From positions 1 to 64,000 of the forward strand of contig JANYCT010000035.1 of NCBI GenBank assembly GCA_025360105.1: a stretch of DNA of 64,000 nt, read 5' to 3'. Origin of the DNA: Actinomycetes bacterium (lineage in GTDB: Bacteria; Actinomycetota; Acidimicrobiia; Acidimicrobiales; Ilumatobacteraceae). Each line of letters opens with the position of its first letter. Position 1 is the stretch's first letter. Position numbers and translations under genes: made by a program. The notes beneath the pieces were generated by a model that saw only the letters and a list, made by a program, of their open reading frames with translations, did not search any database and was not told where the DNA came from. Shown in pieces: positions 16,545-24,908 of the stretch.

Positions 16545-18968
16545 ATGGTCGTGAACAGTCACGACCCTCGCGCACGATCACGCCATGCTCGGATGCTGGC
16601 CGTTGCGATCTCGTTGGGCGTCTCATCGAGCGCTGTCAGTGTGGCGAGTGTTCCCTCGGCTCGTGCCGGTGGCCGCTCCCATACGATTCCGTCGGTCTCG
16701 ATCGGGGTGTCGCATACCTCCGGGAGTGCATCGGCCGCACGTGGCCGCGCGCGGGTCATGTCGCCCCTCTCGATCGTGCGCTTCGCAAACGACAGCTCGT
16801 TGAGCGCCGAGCTGGCGACAACTCGTGCCAACGGCACGCCGGTAGACGAGGTGTGGACGCAGGACGTCAAGGGATTCGCGGCCACGCTGTCAGCCGCCGA
16901 CCTGCAACGGTTGCGCAGTGACCCCAACGTCGTTGGCATCGAGCCTGACGCTGAGTTCTCTGCGCTCACCGATCAGAGCAATCCGCCGTGGGGGTTGGAC
17001 CGTATTGATCAATCGTCGCTGCCGCTCGACAACACCTACTCATACGGTTCCACTGGTAACGGTGTCACGGCCTATATCGTCGATACCGGGCTGCGCTCGA
17101 CGCACACCGAGTTCACCGGCCGTATCCTGCGCTCCGCCTACATCGACTTCGGCGACAACACCATGGCCGAGGACTGCAACGGACACGGCACTCACGTCGC
17201 GGGCATCATCGGTGGCACCTCCTTCGGTGTGGCCAAGGCGGTGTCGTTGGTTCCCGTGAAGGTGCTGAACTGCGACGGTAGTGGCTCGACAGCGAGCGTT
17301 GTTACGGCGCTGCAGTGGGTCGTCGACGATCACGTTGCCGGGGTGCCAGCCGTGATGAACTTGAGTCTCGGCGGCTTCGCATCGTTGGCCGTCGACGCGG
17401 CGGTCAGCGCCGTGATTGCCGATGGCATCACGGTGGTTGTGGCGGCCGGCAACTCCAACGACAACAGCTGCAACTACAGTCCGGCCCGTGTGCCTGAGGC
17501 GATCACCGTCGGCGCGACCACGAGCAGCGACGGCATCGCGAGCTACTCGAACCACGGGTCGTGTAACGATTTGTTCGCGCCGGGAACACAGATTTTGTCA
17601 GCGTGGGACACGAGCGACACGGCCACGAACACCATCAGCGGCACCTCGATGGCGTCGCCTCACGTCACCGGTGCAGCGGCTCGTGTGCTCGAAGGCGCGC
17701 CGACGGCGACGCCCGCACAGGTGGCGGCCTTGCTCAAAGCATCTGCAACAACCGGAGTGCTCACCGGCACCACGAGCGACGATCCAAACAAGTTGCTCTA
17801 CCTCGCGCCGTCTTCGGTGATCGTGCCCCCCAAGGAGTTCGTCCCGCTGCCGCCTACTCGCTTGTTCGACTCGCGACCCGGGTATGCACAGGGTGTCGTG
17901 GCCGTGACCAAGCAGCGCTACGGCGGCGGCAGTGTGTTACGCGTCCAGGTCACCGGGGTCGACGGTATCCCCGCCGTCGGTGTTGGAGCGGTGTCGCTGA
18001 ACGTGACGGCAGCGGACCCAGCGCTCGGCGGTTTTGTGACGGTGTTCACGTGTGGTGCGCGTCCGTCGGTGTCGAGCGTGAACTATGTGGCGGGTCAGAC
18101 GGTGTCAAATGCGGTGATCGCTCCCGTGTCCGCCTCGGGTGAGGTATGTCTGTTCTCCTCGGCCGATACGTATCTGATCGCCGACGTGAACGGATGGTTC
18201 GCCACCGGATCATGGTTTGCGCCGCTGACCCCAGTGCGTACGTTCGATACGCGTCCCGGTGAAAGCCAGGGCGCAGTAGGGGTCGTCAAGGGACGCTACG
18301 GCGGCGGCAATCTGTTGCGGGTGAAGCTCACGGGAGTCGGCGGTGTGCCGCCCGCCGGAGTGGCGGCCGTGTCGTTGAACGTAACAGCGGTCGATCCCGT
18401 CGCTGCTGGTTTCGTGACGGTGTTCCCGTGTGGCGTGCAGCCGTCGGTGTCGAGCGTGAACTATGTGGCGGGTCAGACGGTGCCGAATGCGGTGATTGCT
18501 CCCGTGTCTGGCTCGGGTGAGGTGTGTCTGTTCTCCTCGGCCGACGCATATCTGATCGCCGACGTAAATGCATGGTTCGCATCGGGTCCGGGGTTCTCGG
18601 CAGTGTCGCCAGTGCGCTTATTCGATACGCGCCCGGGCGAGGCGCAGGGCGTGGTGGCGGTCACGAAGCAGCGCTACGGCGGCGGCTCTGTGTTGCGCGT
18701 TCAGGTCGCCGGCGTTGATGGCGTGCCTCCGTCCGGAGTCGGGGCAGTGTCGTTGAACGTGACGGTGGTGGGTGCGGTCGTTGCCGGATTTGCAACGGTG
18801 TTCCCGTGTGGGTCGGTGCCAGGCGTGTCGAGTGTGAATTTTTTGGCGGGGCAGACCGTGCCGAATGCGGTGATAACTCCGGTCTCGGCCTCGGGTGAGG
18901 TGTGTGTCTATTCATCGGCTGATGCGTACGTGGTCGCCGACATGAACGGCTGGTTCGCCGCCCCCTGA
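16545..18968 (+). CDS. Secreted subtilisin-like (S8, proteinase K type) protease with three C-terminal repeats
   Basis: 807 residues from ATG 16545 (ATG 16593 is an alternative). Signal peptide LAVAISLGVSSSAVSVASVPSARA. An I9-type propeptide (about residues 70-140) ends VVGIEPDAEF. Catalytic Asp in YIVDTGL (about residue 181), His in GHGTHVAG (about 216) and Ser in GTSMASPH (about 367). After residue 425 come three repeats of about 126 residues, each running from VRxFDTRPG through AVSLNVTA and SSVNYVAGQTV to ADVNGWFA. Such repeats are widespread on Acidimicrobiia exported proteins and may tether the enzyme to the surface. The preceding udk gene is unrelated. Confidence 0.92.
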   Translation: MVVNSHDPRARSRHARMLAVAISLGVSSSAVSVASVPSARAGGRSHTIPSVSIGVSHTSGSASAARGRARVMSPLSIVRFANDSSLSAELATTRANGTPVDEVWTQDVKGFAATLSAADLQRLRSDPNVVGIEPDAEFSALTDQSNPPWGLDRIDQSSLPLDNTYSYGSTGNGVTAYIVDTGLRSTHTEFTGRILRSAYIDFGDNTMAEDCNGHGTHVAGIIGGTSFGVAKAVSLVPVKVLNCDGSGSTASVVTALQWVVDDHVAGVPAVMNLSLGGFASLAVDAAVSAVIADGITVVVAAGNSNDNSCNYSPARVPEAITVGATTSSDGIASYSNHGSCNDLFAPGTQILSAWDTSDTATNTISGTSMASPHVTGAAARVLEGAPTATPAQVAALLKASATTGVLTGTTSDDPNKLLYLAPSSVIVPPKEFVPLPPTRLFDSRPGYAQGVVAVTKQRYGGGSVLRVQVTGVDGIPAVGVGAVSLNVTAADPALGGFVTVFTCGARPSVSSVNYVAGQTVSNAVIAPVSASGEVCLFSSADTYLIADVNGWFATGSWFAPLTPVRTFDTRPGESQGAVGVVKGRYGGGNLLRVKLTGVGGVPPAGVAAVSLNVTAVDPVAAGFVTVFPCGVQPSVSSVNYVAGQTVPNAVIAPVSGSGEVCLFSSADAYLIADVNAWFASGPGFSAVSPVRLFDTRPGEAQGVVAVTKQRYGGGSVLRVQVAGVDGVPPSGVGAVSLNVTVVGAVVAGFATVFPCGSVPGVSSVNFLAGQTVPNAVITPVSASGEVCVYSSADAYVVADMNGWFAAP
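17845..18966 (+). repeat. Three tandem domain-coding repeats of about 378 bp
   Basis: Units begin near 17845, 18226 and 18604, each coding for the GWF-ending surface repeat. Shared stretches such as GTGTCGAGCGTGAACTATGT indicate fairly recent duplication of the first two; the third is more divergent (VNFLAGQTV instead of VNYVAGQTV). Confidence 0.85.
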
Positions 18969-19003
18969 TATCGCTTCGACGTCGCGCTCGTCGACCGGCC
19001 GCG

Positions 19004-19038
19004 CCGAAGTGGCCGCCCCTCGGGGGACGGCCACTTCG
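19004..19038. terminator. Bidirectional hairpin terminator
   Basis: Inverted repeat CGAAGTGGCCG ... CGGCCACTTCG with a GC-rich interior, followed by TTGAACTT. It lies between the convergent protease gene and the small secreted protein gene and can serve both. Confidence 0.7.
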
Positions 19039-19099
19039 TTGAACTTCGCAGGCTCGATTGGCCCTGCCGGACTCTGGATATTGTCGGGCGCCCCGATGG

Positions 19100-19519
19100 T
19101 CACGACACCCGGTAGGTGCCGTTTGCATAGACGGTGAGTGTCACCGTGTTCGTGGCGCTGTTGAAGCAGTAGGCGGCGCATTCCTGAAAGTTGCCCCTGA
19201 CGATGTAGGTCATGTAGCTGGCTCCGTTGCCGCCGACGGTGACGTTGCTGAAGCCATTGAACTTCCAGAGGTAGTTCACGTTGTAGGTCGGGTAGCGCGT
19301 GTTCGACGTGATGGCCGACCCATTGGAGCACCACCGGACTTCGTTGGTGACGCCATGGGTGGTCTGACCGAAGACGTTCTTGGTGTTGTTGGCAAAGGCC
19401 ACGTCGTAGCAACGGATGGTTCCCGCTGCACTTGCCGGGGCGACACTGACGCCGGCGACGCCCACGAGAAGGCCGAGGGCGACGGTTGCGGCGAGTGTAA
19501 TGCGCTTGATGGTGTTCAT
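19100..19519 (-). CDS. Small secreted Cys-containing protein
   Basis: 139 residues from ATG 19519, with a strong AAGGAG ribosome site at 19528-19533. A clear signal peptide ends VSVAPASAA around residue 32. The mature part of about 107 residues is rich in Asn, Thr, Tyr and Gly, consistent with a beta-sheet domain, with four cysteines (IRCYD, RWCSN, QECAAYCF) that could form two disulfides. I do not recognise the family. Good ribosome site and clean signal peptide argue for a real, well-expressed exported protein. Confidence 0.8.
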   Translation of the reverse strand: MNTIKRITLAATVALGLLVGVAGVSVAPASAAGTIRCYDVAFANNTKNVFGQTTHGVTNEVRWCSNGSAITSNTRYPTYNVNYLWKFNGFSNVTVGGNGASYMTYIVRGNFQECAAYCFNSATNTVTLTVYANGTYRVS

Positions 19520-19653
19520 TTCGGTAGCTCCTTGAGTGGTACTCCCCGGTCCATCCGGGTGTGACTTCATCATGGGACCGAACTGTTCTGGCGTCTGTAC
19601 GACGCCCGACACGCCGTGTGTGTTCCAGGCGACACGCGCCAGCAGCACTGCAA

Positions 19654-19729
19654 TGGAGCCGGGTGCGAGGATCGAACTCGCCACCTCATGATTACAAGTC
19701 AAGCGCTCTACCGACTGAGCTAACCCGGC
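19654..19729 (-). tRNA. tRNA-Thr (anticodon UGU)
   Basis: Cloverleaf on the minus strand: acceptor GCCGGGT/ACCCGGC, D-arm GCTCAGTCGGTAGAGC, anticodon loop CTTGTAA with TGT, T-arm GCGAGTTCGATCCTCGC, discriminator T and an encoded CCA. The anticodon stem (CTTGA/TCATG) has one T-T mismatch. Reads ACA and related Thr codons. Confidence 0.93.
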
Positions 19730-19877
19730 TGGGGTCGGGGAAATCGTAGAGGAAGCGCAGAGGGAAACCGTTCCCGAATCCGGCGATGTTGTTGCCGGAG
19801 CTCCGTTCTGTGTGACGCTACGTGCCCAAAAGGGCACGAACCTACTGCCAGAGTGAGATGTGCTGGCGCGCCCGGCG

Positions 19878-21116
19878 TCAGAGAAGGCGAACGGGGATCG
19901 AACGCGGGCCGCGCACTTGGCCGCCCGCCCAGGTGACGAGCGCTGGATCGGTGACCTCGAACTCGGGGATGCGTTTGAGCCATTCCTCGACGGCGACGCG
20001 GATCTCCATGCGGGCCAGGTTCGATCCGGCACAACGATGGATGCCTGCGCCGAACGCCACGTGGCGATTGTGGAGTCGGTCGAGCACGACGGTGTCGGGA
20101 TCGGGGAACACCTCAGGGTCGCGATTGGCTGCCGGGAAGTTCATCAGGATGCGCTCGCCGGCCTTCATCGGGCAACCCGCGAACTCGACGTCGTCGGACA
20201 ACCGGCGCGCCATGGTGACAGGGGCATAGGCGCGGAGGAACTCCTCAATGGCGGTCGGCATCAGGTCGGGCTCGTCGACCAGCCGGCGGGTGTCGTCGGC
20301 ATGTGTGGCGAGATGCCACATCGTCGAGCCGATCGACGACCACGTGGTGTCGACCCCAGCCACGAGCAGCAGCGCGCACATACCCATCACCACTGGGATG
20401 CCGATCGGCTCGCCGTCATGCTCGGCCTGCAGCAGTTCGCTGATGAAGTCGTCGACCGGGTTCGCCTGACGTTCTTCGATGGCTGCCTGGATGTAGCCGA
20501 CGATGGCGACCACGCCGCGCTGGCGGCGCTCGGCGTCGTACGCAAACTCGAGCGCGTCGCGCACCCATTCGGTGAACGTGGCGGACATCGATTCGGGTAC
20601 GCCGAGGATGTGGCCGATCACGCGCACCGGAATCTGCTGGGCATAGTCGGCAGCGGCATCGCCTTCGCCGCGCTGCACGATTTCGTCGACCAACCGCGCG
20701 CACAACTCACGCGTGAAGACCTCGTACTCGGCTACTCGCGCCGGGCTCATCGTGGGAAGGACCAGTCGGCGCGTCCAGGTGTGCAACGGCGGATCCGCGC
20801 TGATGGGCGGCACGCCGGCGGCCAGCAACGGCGATGCTCCCTCGTTACTGCCGGCGCCCTGCACGGGCAGCACACTGATGCCGTTACCCGAGGGGAAGCG
20901 GTCGATGTCACGAGCAATCTCGGTGACATCGGCGTATCGAGTGGGCAGCCACGAACCGCCCCAGCGATCTGTGTGGGCGATCGGGCACGCCGATCGGAGT
21001 TCGGCCCAAATGCCGTACGGATCGGCGACGTAGCCGGGGTCGAAGATGTCGTAGTCCGTCGCCCAGTCGGCGACGGGGGCAGTGGTGGGCTGCCCCGAGG
21101 TAGCTTCAGTGGTCAT
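19878..21116 (-). CDS. Cytochrome P450
   Basis: 412 residues from ATG 21116 (ATG 21134 would add six). Bacterial class I, soluble. I-helix oxygen-binding AGVDTTWSS near residue 240, K-helix ExxR in EEFLRAYAPV, heme loop FGAGIHRCAGSNLAR with the axial Cys near residue 352. All landmark motifs intact. It needs ferredoxin partners that are not encoded nearby. Substrate unknown; family placement (CYP number) cannot be judged by eye. Divergent from the cupin gene at 21237. Confidence 0.92.
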   Translation of the reverse strand: MTTEATSGQPTTAPVADWATDYDIFDPGYVADPYGIWAELRSACPIAHTDRWGGSWLPTRYADVTEIARDIDRFPSGNGISVLPVQGAGSNEGASPLLAAGVPPISADPPLHTWTRRLVLPTMSPARVAEYEVFTRELCARLVDEIVQRGEGDAAADYAQQIPVRVIGHILGVPESMSATFTEWVRDALEFAYDAERRQRGVVAIVGYIQAAIEERQANPVDDFISELLQAEHDGEPIGIPVVMGMCALLLVAGVDTTWSSIGSTMWHLATHADDTRRLVDEPDLMPTAIEEFLRAYAPVTMARRLSDDVEFAGCPMKAGERILMNFPAANRDPEVFPDPDTVVLDRLHNRHVAFGAGIHRCAGSNLARMEIRVAVEEWLKRIPEFEVTDPALVTWAGGQVRGPRSIPVRLL

Positions 21117-21236
21117 CCAAATAGTCTGCTGCATTGGGTGCCGTGCTGACTGATCCGCCGCAAGCGGCGCCGCAGTAGTGTCACGACGTCGCCCCGTCTT
21201 CACCCGCGACTCCTCCCCGCAGACAGGACACCAACC

Positions 21237-21599
21237 GTGACCATCACCTACCGCGCCGCTGAGATCCCCGCCGCCGACCTGGCCGAAAAGCCACTCGGTC
21301 AGCCATCGGCCGAACCGTTGACCGGCGAGATCACGACGCGCAGTCAGGTGTTCTTCACGAGCCCCGATGACCGCATCGTCTCGGGCACGTGGGAATGCGA
21401 ACCTGGCGCGTCGCGCTGGGAGTTCACCGGCCGCGGCGAGATCATCCACGTGTTGTCCGGCCGCATGACTGTGCAGCGCGACGGCGAAGATGGCGTCGAA
21501 CTCACGGCCGGATCGAGCGCCGTGTTCGAACTCGGTTGGTGCGGCGTGTGGACAGTTCACGAGACGCTGCGCAAGGTGTTCGTCGTCTACCGCCCCTGA
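21237..21599 (+). CDS. Cupin protein (DUF861/EutQ-like)
   Basis: 120 residues from GTG 21237. One cupin barrel: WECEPGASRWEF, then GEIIHVLSGRMTVQ around residues 70-83 and AGSSAVFELGWCGVW. This is the cupin_3/DUF861 form, often (S)-ureidoglycine or small-ligand binding or unknown. Its first 12 residues (MTITYRAAEIPA) recur exactly in a fragment at 23218, indicating a past duplication. 120 bases separate it from the P450 start. Confidence 0.82.
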   Translation: MTITYRAAEIPAADLAEKPLGQPSAEPLTGEITTRSQVFFTSPDDRIVSGTWECEPGASRWEFTGRGEIIHVLSGRMTVQRDGEDGVELTAGSSAVFELGWCGVWTVHETLRKVFVVYRP

Positions 21600-21657
21600 G
21601 CCCGACCCTGAGATTCGGCGCTGTGTGTCGAGACCGCATCGTCGATACAGTTCAGTG

Positions 21658-21663
21658 AAGGAG
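21658..21663 (+). promoter_or_regulatory. Ribosome binding site that fixes the multicopper oxidase start
   Basis: AAGGAG lies directly against ATG 21664 but nine bases before ATG 21673, so 21673 is the likely start. Confidence 0.75.
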
Positions 21664-21672
21664 ATGGTCGCG

Positions 21673-23196
21673 ATGAACATGTGGTCTCGGCGAGAACTTC
21701 TGGCACTCGGTGCCGGAGCCTTGGTGGTGGCGGGGTGCACGTCGTCGACTGGAAGGAACCCCGCCGCGATCAGTGACATCGTGGTCGGACCGACGGATCC
21801 TGCCGTCGAGCGTCGCGACGCCTCGCGCCGCAAGGTCGGCGCTGCAACGGTCACCGCCTCGATCGCGGCAAGTCCGCGCACGGTCACCATTGGCGGTCGC
21901 GAGGTACAGACATGGGCCTTCGGTGATCGTCCCGGCGACGGCGGCATTCGCGCCAACGTGGGTGACGTCATCGAGGCCACGTTCCACAACGGCTTGCCGT
22001 CTGCCAACACCCTGCACTGGCACGGCGTGGCATTGCGCAACGACATGGACGGCATCCATGGCCTTACCCAATCGGGTGTCGATGCGGGCGGCAGCTTTAC
22101 GTATCGCTTCACGCTTCCCGACGCCGGTACGTACTGGTTCCACCCGCACATGGGACTCGAACTCGACAAGGGGCTGTACGCACCGCTCATCGTGGAGGAT
22201 CCCCACGATCCGGTTGCGTTCGATGTCGATGCCACCTTGATGCTCGACGACTGGCTCGATGGCTACGGCCGCACCCAGGAAGAGGTGTTGGCCGGGCTGC
22301 AGAGCGAGGGTGGCCACTCGTCGCACATGGGCGGCATGAGCGGAAGCGGGGGGATGGGCAACGGCGGAATGGGTACCGGCGGGATGGGCTCGATGATGAC
22401 GAGCCTCGGTGGTGATGTGGCGTACCCGTTGCACGTGATCAACGGCCGGGCACCTCCGGAGCGTGACACGATCTCCGCTGTGGCGGGCCAACGCGTGCGC
22501 CTACGCCTCATCAATGCCGGTTCTGACACGGCGTACCGAGTGTCGGTTGGCGGTCACCGGCTCACCGTCACCCATGCCGATGGATTCCCGGTGGTGCCGG
22601 TGGAGGTGGACTCGGTGGTGCTCGGCATGGCCGAGCGCTACGACGTCATCGTGACCGCGCAGGCTGGTGCGTTCCCCATCGTGGCCGTCCCGGAGGGTAA
22701 GACCGATCCAGCAGGTGAGGCGATTCTGCGTACTTCCACTGAGGCGCAGGCGCCGACGGTGGGTTCTCGACCGACAGAACTCTCGGGCCGCACCCTTGGG
22801 TATGCCGACCTCGTGGCCACCGACGCCGTTCGCCTGCCGTCGAAGAAACCAGATCGAACCCAGAGCATCAGCCTCACCGCGAACCCCACTGGTTATACCC
22901 ACGGCATCAATGGCAAGAGTTATCCGAACGCCGCGCCGATCACGGTTCGCGAGGGTGAGCGTCTGCGCTTACGCATCGTCAACTCGACGATGATGTTCCA
23001 TCCCATTCACCTGCATGGCCACACGTTTCAGATGGTGGGCGACGGCAGCGCACGCAAGGACACGGTCATCGTGTTGCCGATGGCGACGGTGGAGGTGGAC
23101 ATCGCTGCAGACAACCCCGGGCAGTGGATGCTGCACTGCCACAACACGTATCACTTCGAAACGGGCATGGCGACGGTGTTCTCGTACCGTCGTTGA
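21673..23196 (+). CDS. Exported multicopper oxidase
   Basis: 507 residues from ATG 21673. Tat signal SRRELLALGAGALVVAGC with a lipobox, so a folded, probably lipid-anchored enzyme outside the membrane. Three cupredoxin domains with all four copper motifs: HWHG (near residue 116), WFHPHMG (near 158), HPIHLHGH (near 445) and MLHCHNTYHFETGM at the C-terminus, covering T1, T2 and T3 copper ligands. A His/Met/Gly-rich loop near residues 215-240 (HMGGMSGSGGMG) resembles methionine-rich copper-binding inserts of CueO-type oxidases, suggesting cuprous oxidase activity and copper tolerance. Confidence 0.93.
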   Translation: MNMWSRRELLALGAGALVVAGCTSSTGRNPAAISDIVVGPTDPAVERRDASRRKVGAATVTASIAASPRTVTIGGREVQTWAFGDRPGDGGIRANVGDVIEATFHNGLPSANTLHWHGVALRNDMDGIHGLTQSGVDAGGSFTYRFTLPDAGTYWFHPHMGLELDKGLYAPLIVEDPHDPVAFDVDATLMLDDWLDGYGRTQEEVLAGLQSEGGHSSHMGGMSGSGGMGNGGMGTGGMGSMMTSLGGDVAYPLHVINGRAPPERDTISAVAGQRVRLRLINAGSDTAYRVSVGGHRLTVTHADGFPVVPVEVDSVVLGMAERYDVIVTAQAGAFPIVAVPEGKTDPAGEAILRTSTEAQAPTVGSRPTELSGRTLGYADLVATDAVRLPSKKPDRTQSISLTANPTGYTHGINGKSYPNAAPITVREGERLRLRIVNSTMMFHPIHLHGHTFQMVGDGSARKDTVIVLPMATVEVDIAADNPGQWMLHCHNTYHFETGMATVFSYRR

Positions 23197-23217
23197 TTCT
23201 GCCGTCCCACACCACGC

Positions 23218-23260
23218 GTGACGATCACGTATCGAGCCGCAGAGATCCCTGCCACCGCCC
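23218..23260 (+). pseudogene. Truncated 5' copy of the cupin gene
   Basis: GTG 23218 opens a frame that starts with the same 12 residues as the cupin at 21237 (MTITYRAAEIPA) with about seven silent base differences; after TARTGD the similarity ends and no cupin motif follows. The two copies flank the multicopper oxidase gene. The longer open frame that continues to 23490 overlaps the next gene and looks non-coding. Confidence 0.6.
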
Positions 23261-23348
23261 GGACCGGTGACCCGGATCGTCCTGGCCGATCTTGGTGCTG
23301 TTGTGTAGTGCGCGTCGTCAATCGAGACATGCTTGATGGGGAGGTCAG

Positions 23349-23942
23349 ATGGCGGTCGCGGTCATCGATTCGGGAGTGGCGCAGCCTCGACCCAAGATCC
23401 AGGTGGTGCCCCTACGCGGACTTCCGATTGCCACCGCCCTGCTGGGGTTTGTGTTGGACGCCATTGCGTCCAATCGCACGTGGGCGCTGATGTTCTGCCA
23501 TGTCGCCGGCGGTGGTCTGTGGACCGGGATCGACCTCTTCGTCGGCTTGATCGTCGGACCCATCATCGGCTCGCTGTCGCCTCAAGCCCGGGCCGAGTTC
23601 ACGGCACGATTCATGCCAAAGATGGTCATCATCATGCCCACCGTGGTCACCATGACCTTGGCTTCCGGCCTGCAGATCGCCTTGAAATACGGCAATCTCA
23701 ACGTGGGTCGAGAGAGTAGGGGTTGGCTGATCGCCTCGTTCATCGTCGTCGGAATCATGGCCGTCATCGCACTCGGGGTCCTCGAACCCGCCAACATCAC
23801 GGTGCTCTTCGAGATGAACAAGCCGCAACCGAACCCCGAGATCATTGGGATGATGATGAAGCGGTTCATCTACACCGCCGGCATCACCGGGCTGATGCAG
23901 GTGTCAACGTTGATCATCATGACGAGGGTGGCGACGCTATGA
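23349..23942 (+). CDS. Integral membrane protein (DUF2269/CopD-like)
   Basis: 197 residues with four predicted membrane helices (near residues 27-45, 53-72, 90-110 and 125-147, with a further hydrophobic stretch near the end). The conserved-looking block FCHVAGGGLWTGIDLFVG carries His and Trp on a helix, reminiscent of DUF2269 and CopD-like membrane proteins. It follows the multicopper oxidase and is coupled to the next gene by an ATGA overlap. A role in copper or heme handling is a guess from context. Confidence 0.65.
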   Translation: MAVAVIDSGVAQPRPKIQVVPLRGLPIATALLGFVLDAIASNRTWALMFCHVAGGGLWTGIDLFVGLIVGPIIGSLSPQARAEFTARFMPKMVIIMPTVVTMTLASGLQIALKYGNLNVGRESRGWLIASFIVVGIMAVIALGVLEPANITVLFEMNKPQPNPEIIGMMMKRFIYTAGITGLMQVSTLIIMTRVATL

Positions 23943-24253
23943 GCGCTCACGAGACGACTCCGTCAACACCGAGTTCCCTGCGGCCGTTCCCTCCCGTAAC
24001 CCAGCTGGCAACGGTGGCACTCGGATGCGTGGTTGTAGGCGGAATCCTGATGGCATCGTTTGCGCCACGGCGCCCTCCGCTCACGCTGCCGAGTGTGCTC
24101 TTGGCAATTGCCTTCGTGCGTAACCACACCCGTGCCGCGCCGCTGGCACTCGTGACGGCCATGCTGACGATGTTTGCCGTCGACGTTCCGCTCATCATTT
24201 CTGCCACCGTGGCGCGCTACGCCGACCCGCTCCCGTCGGCCTCGGTCGCATGA
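23939..24253 (+). CDS. Small membrane protein
   Basis: 104 residues from ATG 23939, overlapping the previous stop. Two to three hydrophobic helices: LATVALGCVVVGGILMASF near residues 23-41 and APLALVTAMLTMFAVDVPLII near 67-87. No motif recognised. Translational coupling suggests it acts with the protein at 23349-23942. Confidence 0.65.
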   Translation: MSAHETTPSTPSSLRPFPPVTQLATVALGCVVVGGILMASFAPRRPPLTLPSVLLAIAFVRNHTRAAPLALVTAMLTMFAVDVPLIISATVARYADPLPSASVA

Positions 24254-24291
24254 AGCAGGTCGCGTCGGCGCGTTGCAGCAGCGCCGATGAA

Positions 24292-24777
24292 TCAGGCGGA
24301 CAGGCTGGACTCGATGGCAGCCACGAGCGTGGCGTCATCGGGGGCAACCATCGGGCTGAAGCGTGTGACCGACCCGTCGGTCGCGATGAGGAACTTCTCG
24401 AAGTTCCAACGGATGTCGCCCGAGTGGCCCTCGGCATCGGCGACTTCGGTGAGTGATGAGTAGATCGGGTGGCGGCCCTCGCCGTTGACCTCGACTTTTT
24501 CCATCATCGGAAAGGTGACTCCATAGCTCGTGGAGCAGAACGTGGCGATCTCCTCGGCCGTACCCGGCTCCTGCGCACCGAACTGGTTGCACGGGAAACC
24601 AACGACAGTAAAGCCACGGCCGGCGTACTTCTCGTGCAGCGCCTCGAGGCCTGTGTACTGCGGGGTGAGGCCGCACTTGGACGCGACGTTGACCGCCAAG
24701 ATGGTCTGGCCCTGGAATGCTGCGAGTGAGGTTTCCTGCCCGCCGAGGGTGTGGATTGGTTCGGTGAAGATCGACAT
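24292..24777 (-). CDS. Glutathione peroxidase-family thiol peroxidase
   Basis: 161 residues from ATG 24777. Reduces hydroperoxides. Thioredoxin fold with peroxidatic Cys in ASKCGLTPQY (near residue 35), second block GFPCNQFGAQEPG with a Cys likely to act in the thioredoxin-type cycle, and RWNFEKFLI, giving the Cys-Gln-Trp-Asn tetrad of the family. It is the cysteine, not selenocysteine, form; actinobacterial members usually use thioredoxin or mycoredoxin systems. Convergent with the small membrane protein gene. Confidence 0.92.
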   Translation of the reverse strand: MSIFTEPIHTLGGQETSLAAFQGQTILAVNVASKCGLTPQYTGLEALHEKYAGRGFTVVGFPCNQFGAQEPGTAEEIATFCSTSYGVTFPMMEKVEVNGEGRHPIYSSLTEVADAEGHSGDIRWNFEKFLIATDGSVTRFSPMVAPDDATLVAAIESSLSA

Positions 24778-24908
24778 GGGCACAGTGTCGCCGACTTCGC
24801 GAAAGGGCGCAAGGCGTGCGTCGGTGTCCTCTGGAGTTCCGCCACGGTTCACTACCTGTTCACGGAAAGTGACACGGCGGCATTTGTGGCCATCGGTACA
24901 GTGGCGCT

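Noticed and set aside
19878-22235. 785-residue minus-strand frame joining the P450 to upstream sequence
   Set aside because: The part beyond 21116-21134 is a shadow of the cupin and multicopper oxidase genes; P450 similarity starts only after MTTEATSG.
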